Shown here piece after piece: positions 8,331 through 15,438 of a stretch of DNA of 64,000 nucleotides. The DNA is from JASGDN01 sp049840815 (GTDB lineage Bacteria; Chloroflexota; Chloroflexia; Thermomicrobiales; UBA6265). The position numbers and the translations under genes are program-made. Position 1 is the stretch's first letter, and every line of letters begins with the position of its first letter. The notes under the pieces are model-generated. The model had not been told where the DNA came from. It searched no databases and saw nothing but the letters and a program-made list of their open reading frames with translations. The stretch is taken from contig JASGJI010000017.1 of assembly GCA_049840815.1 (NCBI GenBank), positions 397,944-461,943 on the forward strand, written 5' to 3'.

Positions 8331-8527
8331 CCCTTCCTCCCCACCAGCAGATAGATGATGCCGCCAAGCGGAATCGAGATGACGCAGACGATGGCCCACG
8401 CCCACTTCGGCAGGTATTTCACGGATTCCTGATGCCAGATGTCCCACCAGCAGAAGATGGCGAATGCCGCGAGCAGGATGAACAGGGGCAGCAGGGCTGC
8501 TACCGGAATGCCGCCGATTTCACCCAT
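8327..8527 (-). CDS. Small PLDc_N-type two-helix membrane protein
   Basis: A 66-residue protein with two transmembrane segments: VAALLPLFILLAAFAIFCWW and WAWAIVCVISIPLGGIIYLL. Between them lies WHQESVKYLPKWAW, and it ends in VGRKG. This is the pattern of the phospholipase D nuclease N-terminal domain (PF13396), which often stands alone next to ABC-2 exporters and bacteriocin-like loci. It has no catalytic HKD. It overlaps its neighbours at both ends (8 bases with the HTH gene, ATGA with the ATPase), so the four genes are probably made together. Confidence 0.85.
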   Translation of the reverse strand: MGEIGGIPVAALLPLFILLAAFAIFCWWDIWHQESVKYLPKWAWAIVCVISIPLGGIIYLLVGRKG

Positions 8528-9158
8528 CTGTTGGTCCTCCGTTCAGGGATTCGAGAGCCGGGTAGATCTGGAAGCCGAGCACGCGTGCATCTGGGGTGAA
8601 GGACACGACACCGGTTGCTGCCCCTCCCGGGAATCGAAGCGGCGTGCTGACCATTGTCACGTCTCCAAGCAACGAGATCTCGGCGGCCGCTGAATCGACG
8701 GCTTCCAGCTCGCCAAGCGACTCCGTGATCTGTCGCCGGAAGACGTCGTGTCGTTTGGCGGTCACGGCCGCTGCGATTGACCGGGACATGGATGCGCGAA
8801 ACCCTGCGTGATCGTTGGCGAAGAATGCCGTGATGGTGCTTGCCGCGAGGGCCGTCGCGTTCGCCAACGGCTCGACGGTCAGATCGTCGACGGCCGGTGG
8901 TGTGGTGCCGAACCGTTGGGCCGCTCCCTGGCGAGAGGTTCCGGTGATATCTCCGATCTGTTGCCATGAGAATCCGGCGGCGCGCGCTTCGTGCACGATG
9001 GCATGGAGGGCGCGGTCGGTCATTCGGTCGAGCGTCACGATGAGCGAGATCGCCGCGATGTGACGCTCGGTGTTCGGCGAGTCGAGCTGTCCGGCGAGCT
9101 GGGTGGCGATATCGACGATGGCAGCGGAGAGGGAGTGAACCCCTGATGTGTCGCTCAT
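8520..9158 (-). CDS. HTH regulator heading the ABC exporter operon, with a small C-terminal alpha+beta domain
   Basis: A 212-residue protein. Residues about 50-75 (EARAAGFSWQQIGDITGTSR then QGAAQRFG) form a clear sigma-like/HTH helix pair. Residues about 95-200 form an alpha+beta domain with LGDVTMVSTPLRFPGGAATG, similar in layout to DUF3887/NTF2-type sensor domains. The ATG at 9156-9158 is placed so that a consensus promoter would start transcription at or within two bases of it, which predicts a leaderless message. The palindrome in that promoter is a likely operator, so autoregulation of the exporter operon is a reasonable inference. The ligand is unknown. Confidence 0.75.
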   Translation of the reverse strand: MSDTSGVHSLSAAIVDIATQLAGQLDSPNTERHIAAISLIVTLDRMTDRALHAIVHEARAAGFSWQQIGDITGTSRQGAAQRFGTTPPAVDDLTVEPLANATALAASTITAFFANDHAGFRASMSRSIAAAVTAKRHDVFRRQITESLGELEAVDSAAAEISLLGDVTMVSTPLRFPGGAATGVVSFTPDARVLGFQIYPALESLNGGPTDG

Positions 9159-9194
9159 GATTGTCAATATAAGGTTGACATGTCGGGATGTCAA
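9158..9194 (-). promoter_or_regulatory. Near-consensus promoter and palindromic operator of the exporter operon, probably leaderless
   Basis: On the minus strand TTGACA (9194-9189) and TATATT (9171-9166) are 17 bases apart. The expected start falls at about 9158-9160, on the ATG itself. The palindrome TGTCAA-N7-TTGACA (9162-9180) overlaps the -10 box and would block RNA polymerase if bound. The likely binder is the HTH protein encoded downstream; this is inference. Confidence 0.72.
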
Positions 9195-9260
9195 CGCCTC
9201 GGGCGATTCTGGGGCCAATTGCATGATTCAAAGAAGAAAGTGGCATTCTCGAATGAAGTA

Positions 9261-9289
9261 TTGACTTTGGCGGGGCAATCCCCTAGAGT
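9261..9289 (+). promoter_or_regulatory. Promoter upstream of the SAM riboswitch
   Basis: TTGACT at 9261-9266 and TAGAGT at 9284-9289 are exactly 17 bases apart. The predicted start lies about 15 bases before the aptamer P1 stem. Confidence 0.7.
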
Positions 9290-9310
9290 CGTCCTCACAA
9301 CCGAAGAGAC

Positions 9311-9438
9311 CTCATCCAGAGGGGCAGAGGGACCGGCCCGGTGAAGCCCCAGCAACCGTCCACACGCAGCGCGTTGTGGAAAGGTGCTAATTCCGTCAGG
9401 GATCGCGTCGAGCAATCGACATTCGCCTGGAAGATGAG
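9311..9438 (+). ncRNA. SAM-I (S-box) riboswitch aptamer
   Basis: The S-box core is intact: CAGAGGGACCGGCCCGGTGA, then AGCCCCAGCAACC, then GGAAAGGTGCTAATTCC. P1 is CTCATC (9311-9316) with GATGAG (9433-9438). The 3' strand of P1 is also the 5' strand of an antiterminator (9429-9440 pairing with 9481-9493). This gives the classic arrangement: SAM-bound P1 frees the terminator and turns the gene off. The family normally controls methionine/SAM biosynthesis and transport, but here it precedes glyoxalase-like and OsmC-like genes. Confidence 0.95.
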
Positions 9439-9480
9439 GGATCGTTTCGCCCTGCGTCATTCCGGCGCGTCGGGCGTTCG

Positions 9481-9508
9481 CCCTTCATCTTCCGAGATGA
9501 GGGGTTTT
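9481..9508 (+). terminator. Riboswitch-controlled terminator
   Basis: The stem CCCTTCATCT (9481-9490) / AGATGAGGGG (9495-9504) with a TCCG loop is followed by TTTT. Its 5' arm competes for pairing with 9429-9440, the antiterminator strand. Confidence 0.9.
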
Positions 9509-9729
9509 CTGTCGTGATCGGAACGACGCCCGGCGGCCTCGATCGCCATCGCCTCCCGCGTGACCACCTATGCAGGACCCGGCAGGTTCTGCGGTGAGCA
9601 GACGACATCGGCCAACGTGTCGTCCCTGTCACGGGTCGTCCGGAGCCGGCGCTTTTCTGGAGCGCCGCGTTCCGGAGGCCTCCCTGCAACGCCAGCCCAG
9701 GCTGGCGTTCGTCGCGAAGGAGTCCGTCC

Positions 9730-10575
9730 ATGCCAACTGGTATCGACCACATCGTCATCGCCGTCACTTCGCTGGAGGATGCCGTCGCCGACTATCGGCG
9801 GGCGGGATTCACCGTCACGCTTGGTGGAGAGCACACCGGCGGTCGAACCCGCAATGCCCTGGTGCCGTTTGTCGACGGAGCGTATTTCGAGATCATCGCC
9901 TTTCGTGATCCCGAACAGGCGACCGGCCATGCGTGGGCGACCCGGTTGCTGAAGGGCGAGGGCTTGATCGATTACGCGCTGCGTGCCGACGACCTCAAGA
10001 ACGAAGTGACCGTCCTGCGTTCGCTTGGCCTCAACGCCTCTGGCCCGAACGACGGCGGCCGCACGCGACCCGACGGCCAGCGCGTCGAGTGGCAGACCAC
10101 TCGTTTCCTCGGCGTGTCGTCTGCGTTGCCGTTCTATTGCGTCGATCAGACGGAGCGGAGCCTCCGGGTCCCTGATGGCGAGGCGTCGATTCACCAGAAC
10201 GGCGTGCGTGGTGTGCAGGGTGTCACGGTGGTGGTAAATGACCTGGCCTCCGCTGCCCCCCAGTTCGCGGCGCTCACTGGTGATGAAGGCGTCGCGCTCG
10301 CGGGTGTGGCGGAGCCGATCGTGGCGGGAAGCGTGTTCCGGATTGGCGAGTCCCGTGCCGCGATCCGGGTGATCCAGCCGGACGGCTCCGCGTCGGACCT
10401 GCGCGACCATCTCGAACGGCGTGGCGACAGTATCTTCAGCGTTGACCTCATCGCGCCGGTTGGCGGTGACGAGGCGATCCCGCTGGGACTTTCGCATGGC
10501 GCGCGCTTGCTGCTGCCCAACGCTCATGCGTCAGAGGATATCGAGGCCGACATCGAGGCTGCGGTCATCTCCTGA
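9730..10575 (+). CDS. VOC/glyoxalase-like domain protein under a SAM riboswitch
   Basis: A 281-residue cytoplasmic protein; the ATG follows GCGAAGGAG. It opens with GIDHIVIAVTSLEDAVADYR, the first beta-alpha-beta of a VOC module. VPFVDGAYFEIIAF supplies an acidic residue in the position of a metal ligand, and a second half starts near residue 160 with GVQGVTVVVNDLASAAPQFA. The whole resembles Glyoxalase_3 (PF13468) proteins, which are often annotated only as hydrolase or lyase. Conserved metal residues seem partly present (His in DHIVI, Glu in YFEII). It is the first gene after the S-box terminator and is followed at 52 bases by the OsmC-like gene, so both should respond to SAM. A role in organosulfur turnover is inference. 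Confidence 0.85.
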   Translation: MPTGIDHIVIAVTSLEDAVADYRRAGFTVTLGGEHTGGRTRNALVPFVDGAYFEIIAFRDPEQATGHAWATRLLKGEGLIDYALRADDLKNEVTVLRSLGLNASGPNDGGRTRPDGQRVEWQTTRFLGVSSALPFYCVDQTERSLRVPDGEASIHQNGVRGVQGVTVVVNDLASAAPQFAALTGDEGVALAGVAEPIVAGSVFRIGESRAAIRVIQPDGSASDLRDHLERRGDSIFSVDLIAPVGGDEAIPLGLSHGARLLLPNAHASEDIEADIEAAVIS

Positions 10576-10627
10576 TGCTGTTCGTTCGGCTCGCTGTTGC
10601 CATATTCCCAGAAGGATCGAATCTCCC

Positions 10628-11215
10628 ATGAGCACGTTCCGTGAGTTCCTGCACCAGAAGCGCGATGCCTTGCTCGAACGTCGCGCGGTCGCGGCGGCCA
10701 ATCCGGAAGGTCAGACGCCGCGTCACCTGAATGCGACCGTGAAGGCCGAGGGGCGTTCCGGCGTTCGCCGCATCCGCATCCGGGATCATCAGATCCTGAG
10801 CGATAGCGGGCCGGAGTTGGCTGGCTATGACTTCGGGCCGGGATCGCCGGAAATCCAGGTAGGGGTGCTCGGATCCTGCCTGACGCACATCTTCGAGATT
10901 CAGGCTGCCGAGCGTGAGATCTGGCTCGACGCGCTGGAGGTCGAGGTGCATGCGGTGCAGGACTTCCGCTCCGGCCTGCCCGGCTTCGAAGGCGTGCCTC
11001 GCTGGCCGCATCAATTTACCTATACGGTGACGATTGAATCGGATGAACCAGAGGAGCGCATCCGGGAGTTGCACCAGGCGGTGGAGGAGGTCTGCCCGAT
11101 CCTGAATCTGCTGGCGAACCCGCAGACGATCACGGGATCGGTGACGCTCAACGGTCGCGAGGGGGTGTCCACGTTGACCAAGGGACCAGTGGAGGTCTCC
11201 ATCGCGGCGGATTGA
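10628..11215 (+). CDS. OsmC-like protein, second gene of the SAM-riboswitch operon
   Basis: A 195-residue protein starting at ATG 10628 (AGAAGGA upstream). The OsmC fold is supported by an N-terminal strand block with IRIRDHQILSD, and by the helix with the first reactive Cys in VGVLGSCLTHIFEIQA. VEVHAVQDF and FTYTVTIESD precede a second Cys in EEVCPILNLLANPQTI, the usual place for the peroxidatic pair. The C-terminal VTLNG closes the domain. OsmC/Ohr proteins reduce organic hydroperoxides or bind sulfur-containing ligands. The sequence is closer to the OsmC-like clade with unknown substrate than to Ohr. The SAM-I riboswitch upstream suggests a sulfur-linked task. Confidence 0.87.
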   Translation: MSTFREFLHQKRDALLERRAVAAANPEGQTPRHLNATVKAEGRSGVRRIRIRDHQILSDSGPELAGYDFGPGSPEIQVGVLGSCLTHIFEIQAAEREIWLDALEVEVHAVQDFRSGLPGFEGVPRWPHQFTYTVTIESDEPEERIRELHQAVEEVCPILNLLANPQTITGSVTLNGREGVSTLTKGPVEVSIAAD

Positions 11216-11218
11216 CGC

Positions 11219-11245
11219 CATGCTGGCCACTAAATGGTCAGCATG
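11219..11245 (+). terminator. Hairpin after the OsmC-like gene
   Basis: CATGCTG-G-CCA and TGG-T-CAGCATG (11219-11229 with 11235-11245) form an 11-bp stem with one G.T pair and a 5-base loop. There is no T-run, so termination is inferred from position. Confidence 0.5.
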
Positions 11246-11336
11246 GACGATTCCCATCTGAACCTGATGTGCGAGGATTGTGCATGGAGGCGAACAGCGG
11301 CTCGCCGGTCGGCATCGTGATGAGGTCACCACTCCC

Positions 11337-12008
11337 ATGCAGGACGTCATTGGCAATCTCATTCCCCTTGCGATGGCGATTGCCCTGGGGCCGATTCCCA
11401 TCATCGCCATTGCCCTGATGCTGCAGACACCCGCACCGGGGCGTACCAGTGCCGGATTCGCGGTGGGCTGGGTCGTGGGGATGGCGATCCTCGCCGTCGT
11501 CCTGACTGCCGTCGCATCCGTGGTGCCTGAGGGGGATAGCGATCATCCCCGCCACTGGATCGGCGTCCTCCAACTCGTGTTGGGCGTGTTGCTGATCCTG
11601 CTTGCGGCGAAGAAGATCGCCACCCGACCGACCGGTGACGCGGAGGCGGAGATGCCGGCCATGCTCGGCAGGCTTGCGGAGACGACGCCTGGTCGATCCG
11701 TGCTGGTCGGATTCGTCGCGGCGGCGGTGAACCCGAAGCACGTGGCCTTCGTGCTGCCGGTGGGCACGCTCGTGGTCGACTATGGCCTGTCGCGCGGGGA
11801 GGTGGGAATCGCGCTTGGCATCTTCACGCTGCTTGCCTCGGCAAGCGTGCTCGCGCCCACAGTTGCCTGGCGGGTCGCGCCGGATCGGGTGGGGCAGATC
11901 GTCGATACGGCATTCACGTGGATGGTCCGGAACATGAATGTGGTATCGGCGGGAGTGCTGCTGCTGATCGGCGCGAACGTGATCGGCAAGGGGATCGCGA
12001 ACTTCTGA
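11337..12008 (+). CDS. GAP/Sap-family six-helix membrane protein
   Basis: A 223-residue integral membrane protein starting at ATG 11337. Helices are visible at LIPLAMAIALGPIPIIAIAL, TSAGFAVGWVVGMAILAVVL, IGVLQLVLGVLLILLAAKK, LVGFVAAAVNPKHVAFVLPV, IALGIFTLLASASVLAPTVA and NVVSAGVLLLIGANVIGKGI. The N-terminal 'ALGPIPI' and the fourth-helix 'AAVNPKH' are marks of the GAP (sulfolipid-addressing, PF11139) family within the LysE-like transporters. Members export small molecules or peptidolipids in mycobacteria; elsewhere the substrate is unknown. It is convergent with the PRPP synthase gene. Confidence 0.87.
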   Translation: MQDVIGNLIPLAMAIALGPIPIIAIALMLQTPAPGRTSAGFAVGWVVGMAILAVVLTAVASVVPEGDSDHPRHWIGVLQLVLGVLLILLAAKKIATRPTGDAEAEMPAMLGRLAETTPGRSVLVGFVAAAVNPKHVAFVLPVGTLVVDYGLSRGEVGIALGIFTLLASASVLAPTVAWRVAPDRVGQIVDTAFTWMVRNMNVVSAGVLLLIGANVIGKGIANF

Positions 12009-12012
12009 CCTG

Positions 12013-12067
12013 CATGGCGTGAACGGCAACCGCCCCTCGCAAAGGGGCGGTTGCCGTTCACGCCATG
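12013..12067. terminator. Very strong bidirectional terminator hairpin
   Basis: A perfect 25-bp inverted repeat (12013-12037 with 12043-12067) with a 5-base loop lies between convergent stop codons at 12008 and 12096. It is the longest perfect stem in the window. Confidence 0.8.
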
Positions 12068-12095
12068 TGTCGAATGCCTGGATTCGGAGGCGTCC

Positions 12096-13052
12096 TCAGT
12101 AGGAGTGCGTGAAGAGGCTGCTGACCGATTCACCGATGTGGATGCGGCGGATCGTCTCTGCCATCAGCGGTGCAATGGAGAGGATCGTCATGTTCGGCAG
12201 CCGCTTTTCCGGCGGAATGGGCACCGTGTTCGTCGTCACGATCTCGTCGATGCCGGCGTCGGCACCCAGTCGCTCGATGGCCTTCCCCGTGAAGAGGCCG
12301 TGCGTGCAGGCCACGGAGACCCGTTCCACGCCCCGTTCGCGCAGTGCATCCAGCAGCTGCATGATCGAGCCGCCTGTCGCGATCTCGTCGTCCAGCACGA
12401 TCGCGTGCTTGCCTTCGACGCTGCCGACGATCGTGTCGATTACGACCTTGTCGTCGGCCAGTCGCCGCTTGCTGCCCGCCGCCACCGGGATGCCTAGCGA
12501 CCGCGCGAACGTCGTCGCCGCTTTCGCGTTACCGAGATCCGGCGAGACGACGATCGAGTTGGAAAGGTCCGTTGCCGCGAAGTGATCGGCCAGCACGCCA
12601 AGCGCGTTCAGGTGGTCGACCGGAACGCTGAAGAAACCGTGGACCTGCGGCGCGTGCAGGGCCATCGTCAACACTCGGTCGGCGCCGCTCGTCACCAGCA
12701 GGTCGGCGACGAGGCGAGCGCCGATGGAGATGCGTGGCTGGTCCTTCTTGTCGGAACGGGCGTAGGCGTAGTGCGGGATCACCGCCGTGATCCGCGCCGC
12801 CGATGCGCCTCGTGCCGCGTCGAGCATCAGCAGCAGCTCCATCAGGTTCTCCTGCACGGGGGGAACCAGTGGCTGCACGATGAAGATGTCCTTCTCCCGG
12901 CAGTTGTCCTGCAACTGGATCTGAAGGCAATCGTTGCTGAAGCGGTCGATCTTGGTCGGGGCGAGCGAGGTGCCGAGATGACCGCAGATCTCGTGGGCGA
13001 GATCGAGGTGGGCACTGCCGCTGAAGATGCCGATGTCGTTGGAGGGAGACAT
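12096..13052 (-). CDS. Divergent ribose-phosphate pyrophosphokinase paralogue
   Basis: A 318-residue protein (ATG 13050-13052) with the two phosphoribosyltransferase-like halves of PRPP synthase. It carries the N-terminal IGIFSGSAHLDLAHEI, YAYARSDKKDQPR, the flexible-loop Lys in SKRRLADDK, and the PRPP loop LDDEIATGGS. Some catalytic positions differ from the norm. The usual DLHA is ALHA (MALHAPQVHGFF), and the ribose-5-phosphate loop DTGGT reads ATGGS. The second copy at 59814 keeps DLHA and has DTAGS. PRPP synthase makes PRPP for nucleotide, His and Trp synthesis. This copy may be altered in activity or have a regulatory role, but that is inference. It is expressed alone from the minus strand. 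Confidence 0.88.
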   Translation of the reverse strand: MSPSNDIGIFSGSAHLDLAHEICGHLGTSLAPTKIDRFSNDCLQIQLQDNCREKDIFIVQPLVPPVQENLMELLLMLDAARGASAARITAVIPHYAYARSDKKDQPRISIGARLVADLLVTSGADRVLTMALHAPQVHGFFSVPVDHLNALGVLADHFAATDLSNSIVVSPDLGNAKAATTFARSLGIPVAAGSKRRLADDKVVIDTIVGSVEGKHAIVLDDEIATGGSIMQLLDALRERGVERVSVACTHGLFTGKAIERLGADAGIDEIVTTNTVPIPPEKRLPNMTILSIAPLMAETIRRIHIGESVSSLFTHSY

Positions 13053-13188
13053 GAGGGGGAGGTCACTCCAGAACGGGGCGCAGGGGGCGCGAAGTCGCGC
13101 AGGGCACAAGGCGACGTTGCCGAAAGGATCGTAGCCGCTCTGCCCGCTTCGGGCAATCATCCATCGGGCGTGGACGCCGATATCTGAC

Positions 13189-14139
13189 TCATCTGAGCGC
13201 GTCGGCCATCCATGTCCCGAGGTCGGCAAGGTAGCCATCGGCATACGTGCCCGGCCCCTTCGTCTCGATCCGATGCCCGGCGTGAGGATAGATCCGGATT
13301 GTCAGCGGCGGCGCATCCGGCCGGTCGAACGCCTGGCGGAAGAGTGCCGCGCTCTGCTCCGGCGGCGTCAGCGGATCGTCGCTGCCATAGACGGCGAGCG
13401 TTGCGCATCGGATCAACGGGATCACGTCCATCGGATCGAGCACCGGGTTCGCGTTCAGGCAGAAGAAGTGCCAGATTGCCGGTGTCAGGCCCCCGAAGTA
13501 GTCGAGTGGGCCGTCCTTCGCATGCAGGTCCGGCAGCATTCGTTCGAGCTGGCTGAAGGAGAGTCCGGCGATGGCTGCTCCGTGCAGGCGTTCCGTCGCC
13601 GCGAGCGCTCGCCGGATCTCCGCGTCGGACCGTCCCGCGTCGCGCATCGTGTGCTCCACCCCGAAGAGATCCTGGGCGTGGACATCGACAGCCGGACCGG
13701 AGTTGACGACCAGCGCCCGTAGTTCCGGATCGCGCGCCGCGACGATTGGGCCGATCCAGCCACCCTGGCTGTGTCCCCACAGGCCAGTCCTCGCGGCGTC
13801 GATATGCGAGTGGGCGCGGAGCCAGGCCAGCCCGGCGATGGCCTCCGTTGCGCGATGGGAGAACGTCTGCGTCGTCCAGTGGCCGCTCGATCCTCCACAG
13901 CCCGGCTTGTCCCACGAGAGCACGGCGATTCCGTTCGTGAGGAAGGCGTCCCGGATCGGTACGAACCAGCCGGAGGCGTCCCGGTCGGAGTCTCCGGAAC
14001 CCGCGATCATCACGAGCGCGGGCCATCCGGATGGGGGAACATCGCTGGCCGGCAGGTGCAGCGTCCCGGCGAGGGTGTGCTTTCCATCGGTGAAGGTCAT
14101 CGCTTCCGTGATGGAGGTGGGTGCCAGGTCTTCGGTCAT
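13189..14139 (-). CDS. Alpha/beta hydrolase (dienelactone hydrolase-like)
   Basis: A 316-residue protein beginning at ATG 14137-14139 behind AAGGAAGG. The nucleophile elbow is GHSQGG (LWGHSQGGWIG), the oxyanion region is MIAGSGDSDRD, the acid lies in VYGSDDPLTPP and the catalytic His in YPHAGHRIE. A cap-like helical stretch (about 175-230) separates them. No signal peptide is visible. This is the family of carboxylesterases and peptidases with an unreadable substrate. It is divergent from the substrate-binding protein at 14317 and shares its promoter region. Confidence 0.9.
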   Translation of the reverse strand: MTEDLAPTSITEAMTFTDGKHTLAGTLHLPASDVPPSGWPALVMIAGSGDSDRDASGWFVPIRDAFLTNGIAVLSWDKPGCGGSSGHWTTQTFSHRATEAIAGLAWLRAHSHIDAARTGLWGHSQGGWIGPIVAARDPELRALVVNSGPAVDVHAQDLFGVEHTMRDAGRSDAEIRRALAATERLHGAAIAGLSFSQLERMLPDLHAKDGPLDYFGGLTPAIWHFFCLNANPVLDPMDVIPLIRCATLAVYGSDDPLTPPEQSAALFRQAFDRPDAPPLTIRIYPHAGHRIETKGPGTYADGYLADLGTWMADALR

Positions 14140-14316
14140 GGTGCCTTCCTTCGGTGATCGGGCGGTCGGTTGCGTTCCCACCGCCGCAGAAAGGATGCCG
14201 GGATGCTCAAGGACCGTGTCAAAAAGCCGATTAAATTGGTAGGATATTGGCAGCCGGGGACGACCTGGCCCGGCGTGATAGTGCGCCGTTCGATGAGTCA
14301 TGATGGAGTATGGGTG

Positions 14317-15357
14317 ATGCGGGGATCGGACGTGGTCGACCGGACGACGCCGGAGCAGGGGACGGCCAAGGAGTGGCGGCCGCTGGGGAACGCGCTGACG
14401 CGTCGCAGGGCAATCGCCTATGGTGCGGCGGCTGCGTTGCTGGCCTCCGTCCCTGGCGGTGTACGCGGAGCGGATGCGACACCCTCGGCATCGCCCGTGG
14501 GGGCGTATCCTCGCACGATCATTCACGAGATGGGGGAGACGGTCATCCCCGCGCAGCCGGTGCGGATCGTGGCGGCGAGCGACTTCATGGACCTCGACTA
14601 CCTGCTGACGCTGGGCGTCGAGCCGGTGCTCTATGGCTTCACGAATGCCTGGGACAGCGGTTCGATGCCATGGCAGGCAACGGCGGACCTCCCGTCCTTC
14701 GACGCCGCGTCCGAGCTCGATCTGGAGGCGATCGCGGCGGCGAAGCCGGACCTGATCGTGGCGACGCCGATGATTCAGGATGCCTATCCCGTCCTTTCCG
14801 ACATTGCGCCGACCGTGGTCTTCGGATGGGATACGGATTGGCGAGTCGGCATCCAGCTGATGGCGACGGCGTTGGGGCTTGAATCCGTCGCCGAGCAGCA
14901 GATCGCTGCGGCGGATGAGGTGATCGGTGCTGCGCGAGAGCAGTTGGCGCCGGTGGCCGGGAAGTCGATGATGGTCGCTTTCGAGTATGGCGAGACGTTC
15001 TACATCTGGGGGTCCGAGACTGCCGGGTCGAAGCTCTTCGTGGAGCTCGGCCTGAACTTCGTCGGTGGGTCCGAACCGTCGCTGCTGGCGGCGTCGCTGG
15101 AGCAGGTCAATCTGGTGGCGGATGCAGAGATCCTGCTCTCGGTGGCGTCGGATCCGGAAGGGATCGCCGTGCAGGAGGCGAGCCCGCTCTTCCAGAACCT
15201 GCCTGCCGTGCAGAACGGGGGCTACGATGTTCTGACCGTTATCCAGGCGCGGGCGCTCGGCGATGGCCTGAGTCCGTTGAGCCTGCCATGGGTGATACCG
15301 CAGTTCGTGGAATTGATGCTCCGGCTCGGTGACGGTGGCGGCAGGACGCTGTCCTGA
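14317..15357 (+). CDS. Iron-siderophore-type ABC transporter substrate-binding protein (Tat-like signal)
   Basis: A 346-residue exported protein. I chose ATG 14317 with GATGGAG upstream; longer frames add about 50 residues. A twin-arginine-like signal LTRRRAIAYGAAAALLASV is followed by an ATPSASP spacer. The binding lobes follow the FepB/FecB (Peripla_BP_2) pattern: HEMGETVIPAQPVRIVAAS, the switch AASELDLEAIAAAKPDLIVA, and the second lobe MMVAFEYGETFYIWGSET. No permease or ATPase gene lies beside it, so the transporter partner is elsewhere. The A/T-rich upstream stretch (14220-14250) is a likely promoter; I see no confident Fur or DtxR box. Confidence 0.85.
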   Translation: MRGSDVVDRTTPEQGTAKEWRPLGNALTRRRAIAYGAAAALLASVPGGVRGADATPSASPVGAYPRTIIHEMGETVIPAQPVRIVAASDFMDLDYLLTLGVEPVLYGFTNAWDSGSMPWQATADLPSFDAASELDLEAIAAAKPDLIVATPMIQDAYPVLSDIAPTVVFGWDTDWRVGIQLMATALGLESVAEQQIAAADEVIGAAREQLAPVAGKSMMVAFEYGETFYIWGSETAGSKLFVELGLNFVGGSEPSLLAASLEQVNLVADAEILLSVASDPEGIAVQEASPLFQNLPAVQNGGYDVLTVIQARALGDGLSPLSLPWVIPQFVELMLRLGDGGGRTLS

Positions 15358-15385
15358 CGCTGTCCCGATGACCGGGAACGCAGGC

Positions 15386-15413
15386 GGGGCGCGATGCACA
15401 TGCATCGCGCCCC
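15386..15413. terminator. Bidirectional terminator between convergent genes
   Basis: GGGGCGCGATGCA (15386-15398) and its complement (15401-15413) form a 13-bp perfect stem between the stop codons at 15357 and 15439. Confidence 0.7.
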
Positions 15414-15438
15414 CTCTCGCATCGTCCCCGATACGGGA

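Noticed and set aside
14140..15405. N-terminal extension of the alpha/beta hydrolase to 738 residues
   Set aside because: The extra part lies antisense to the binding-protein gene; a good AAGGAAGG-ATG at 14139 starts the hydrolase proper.
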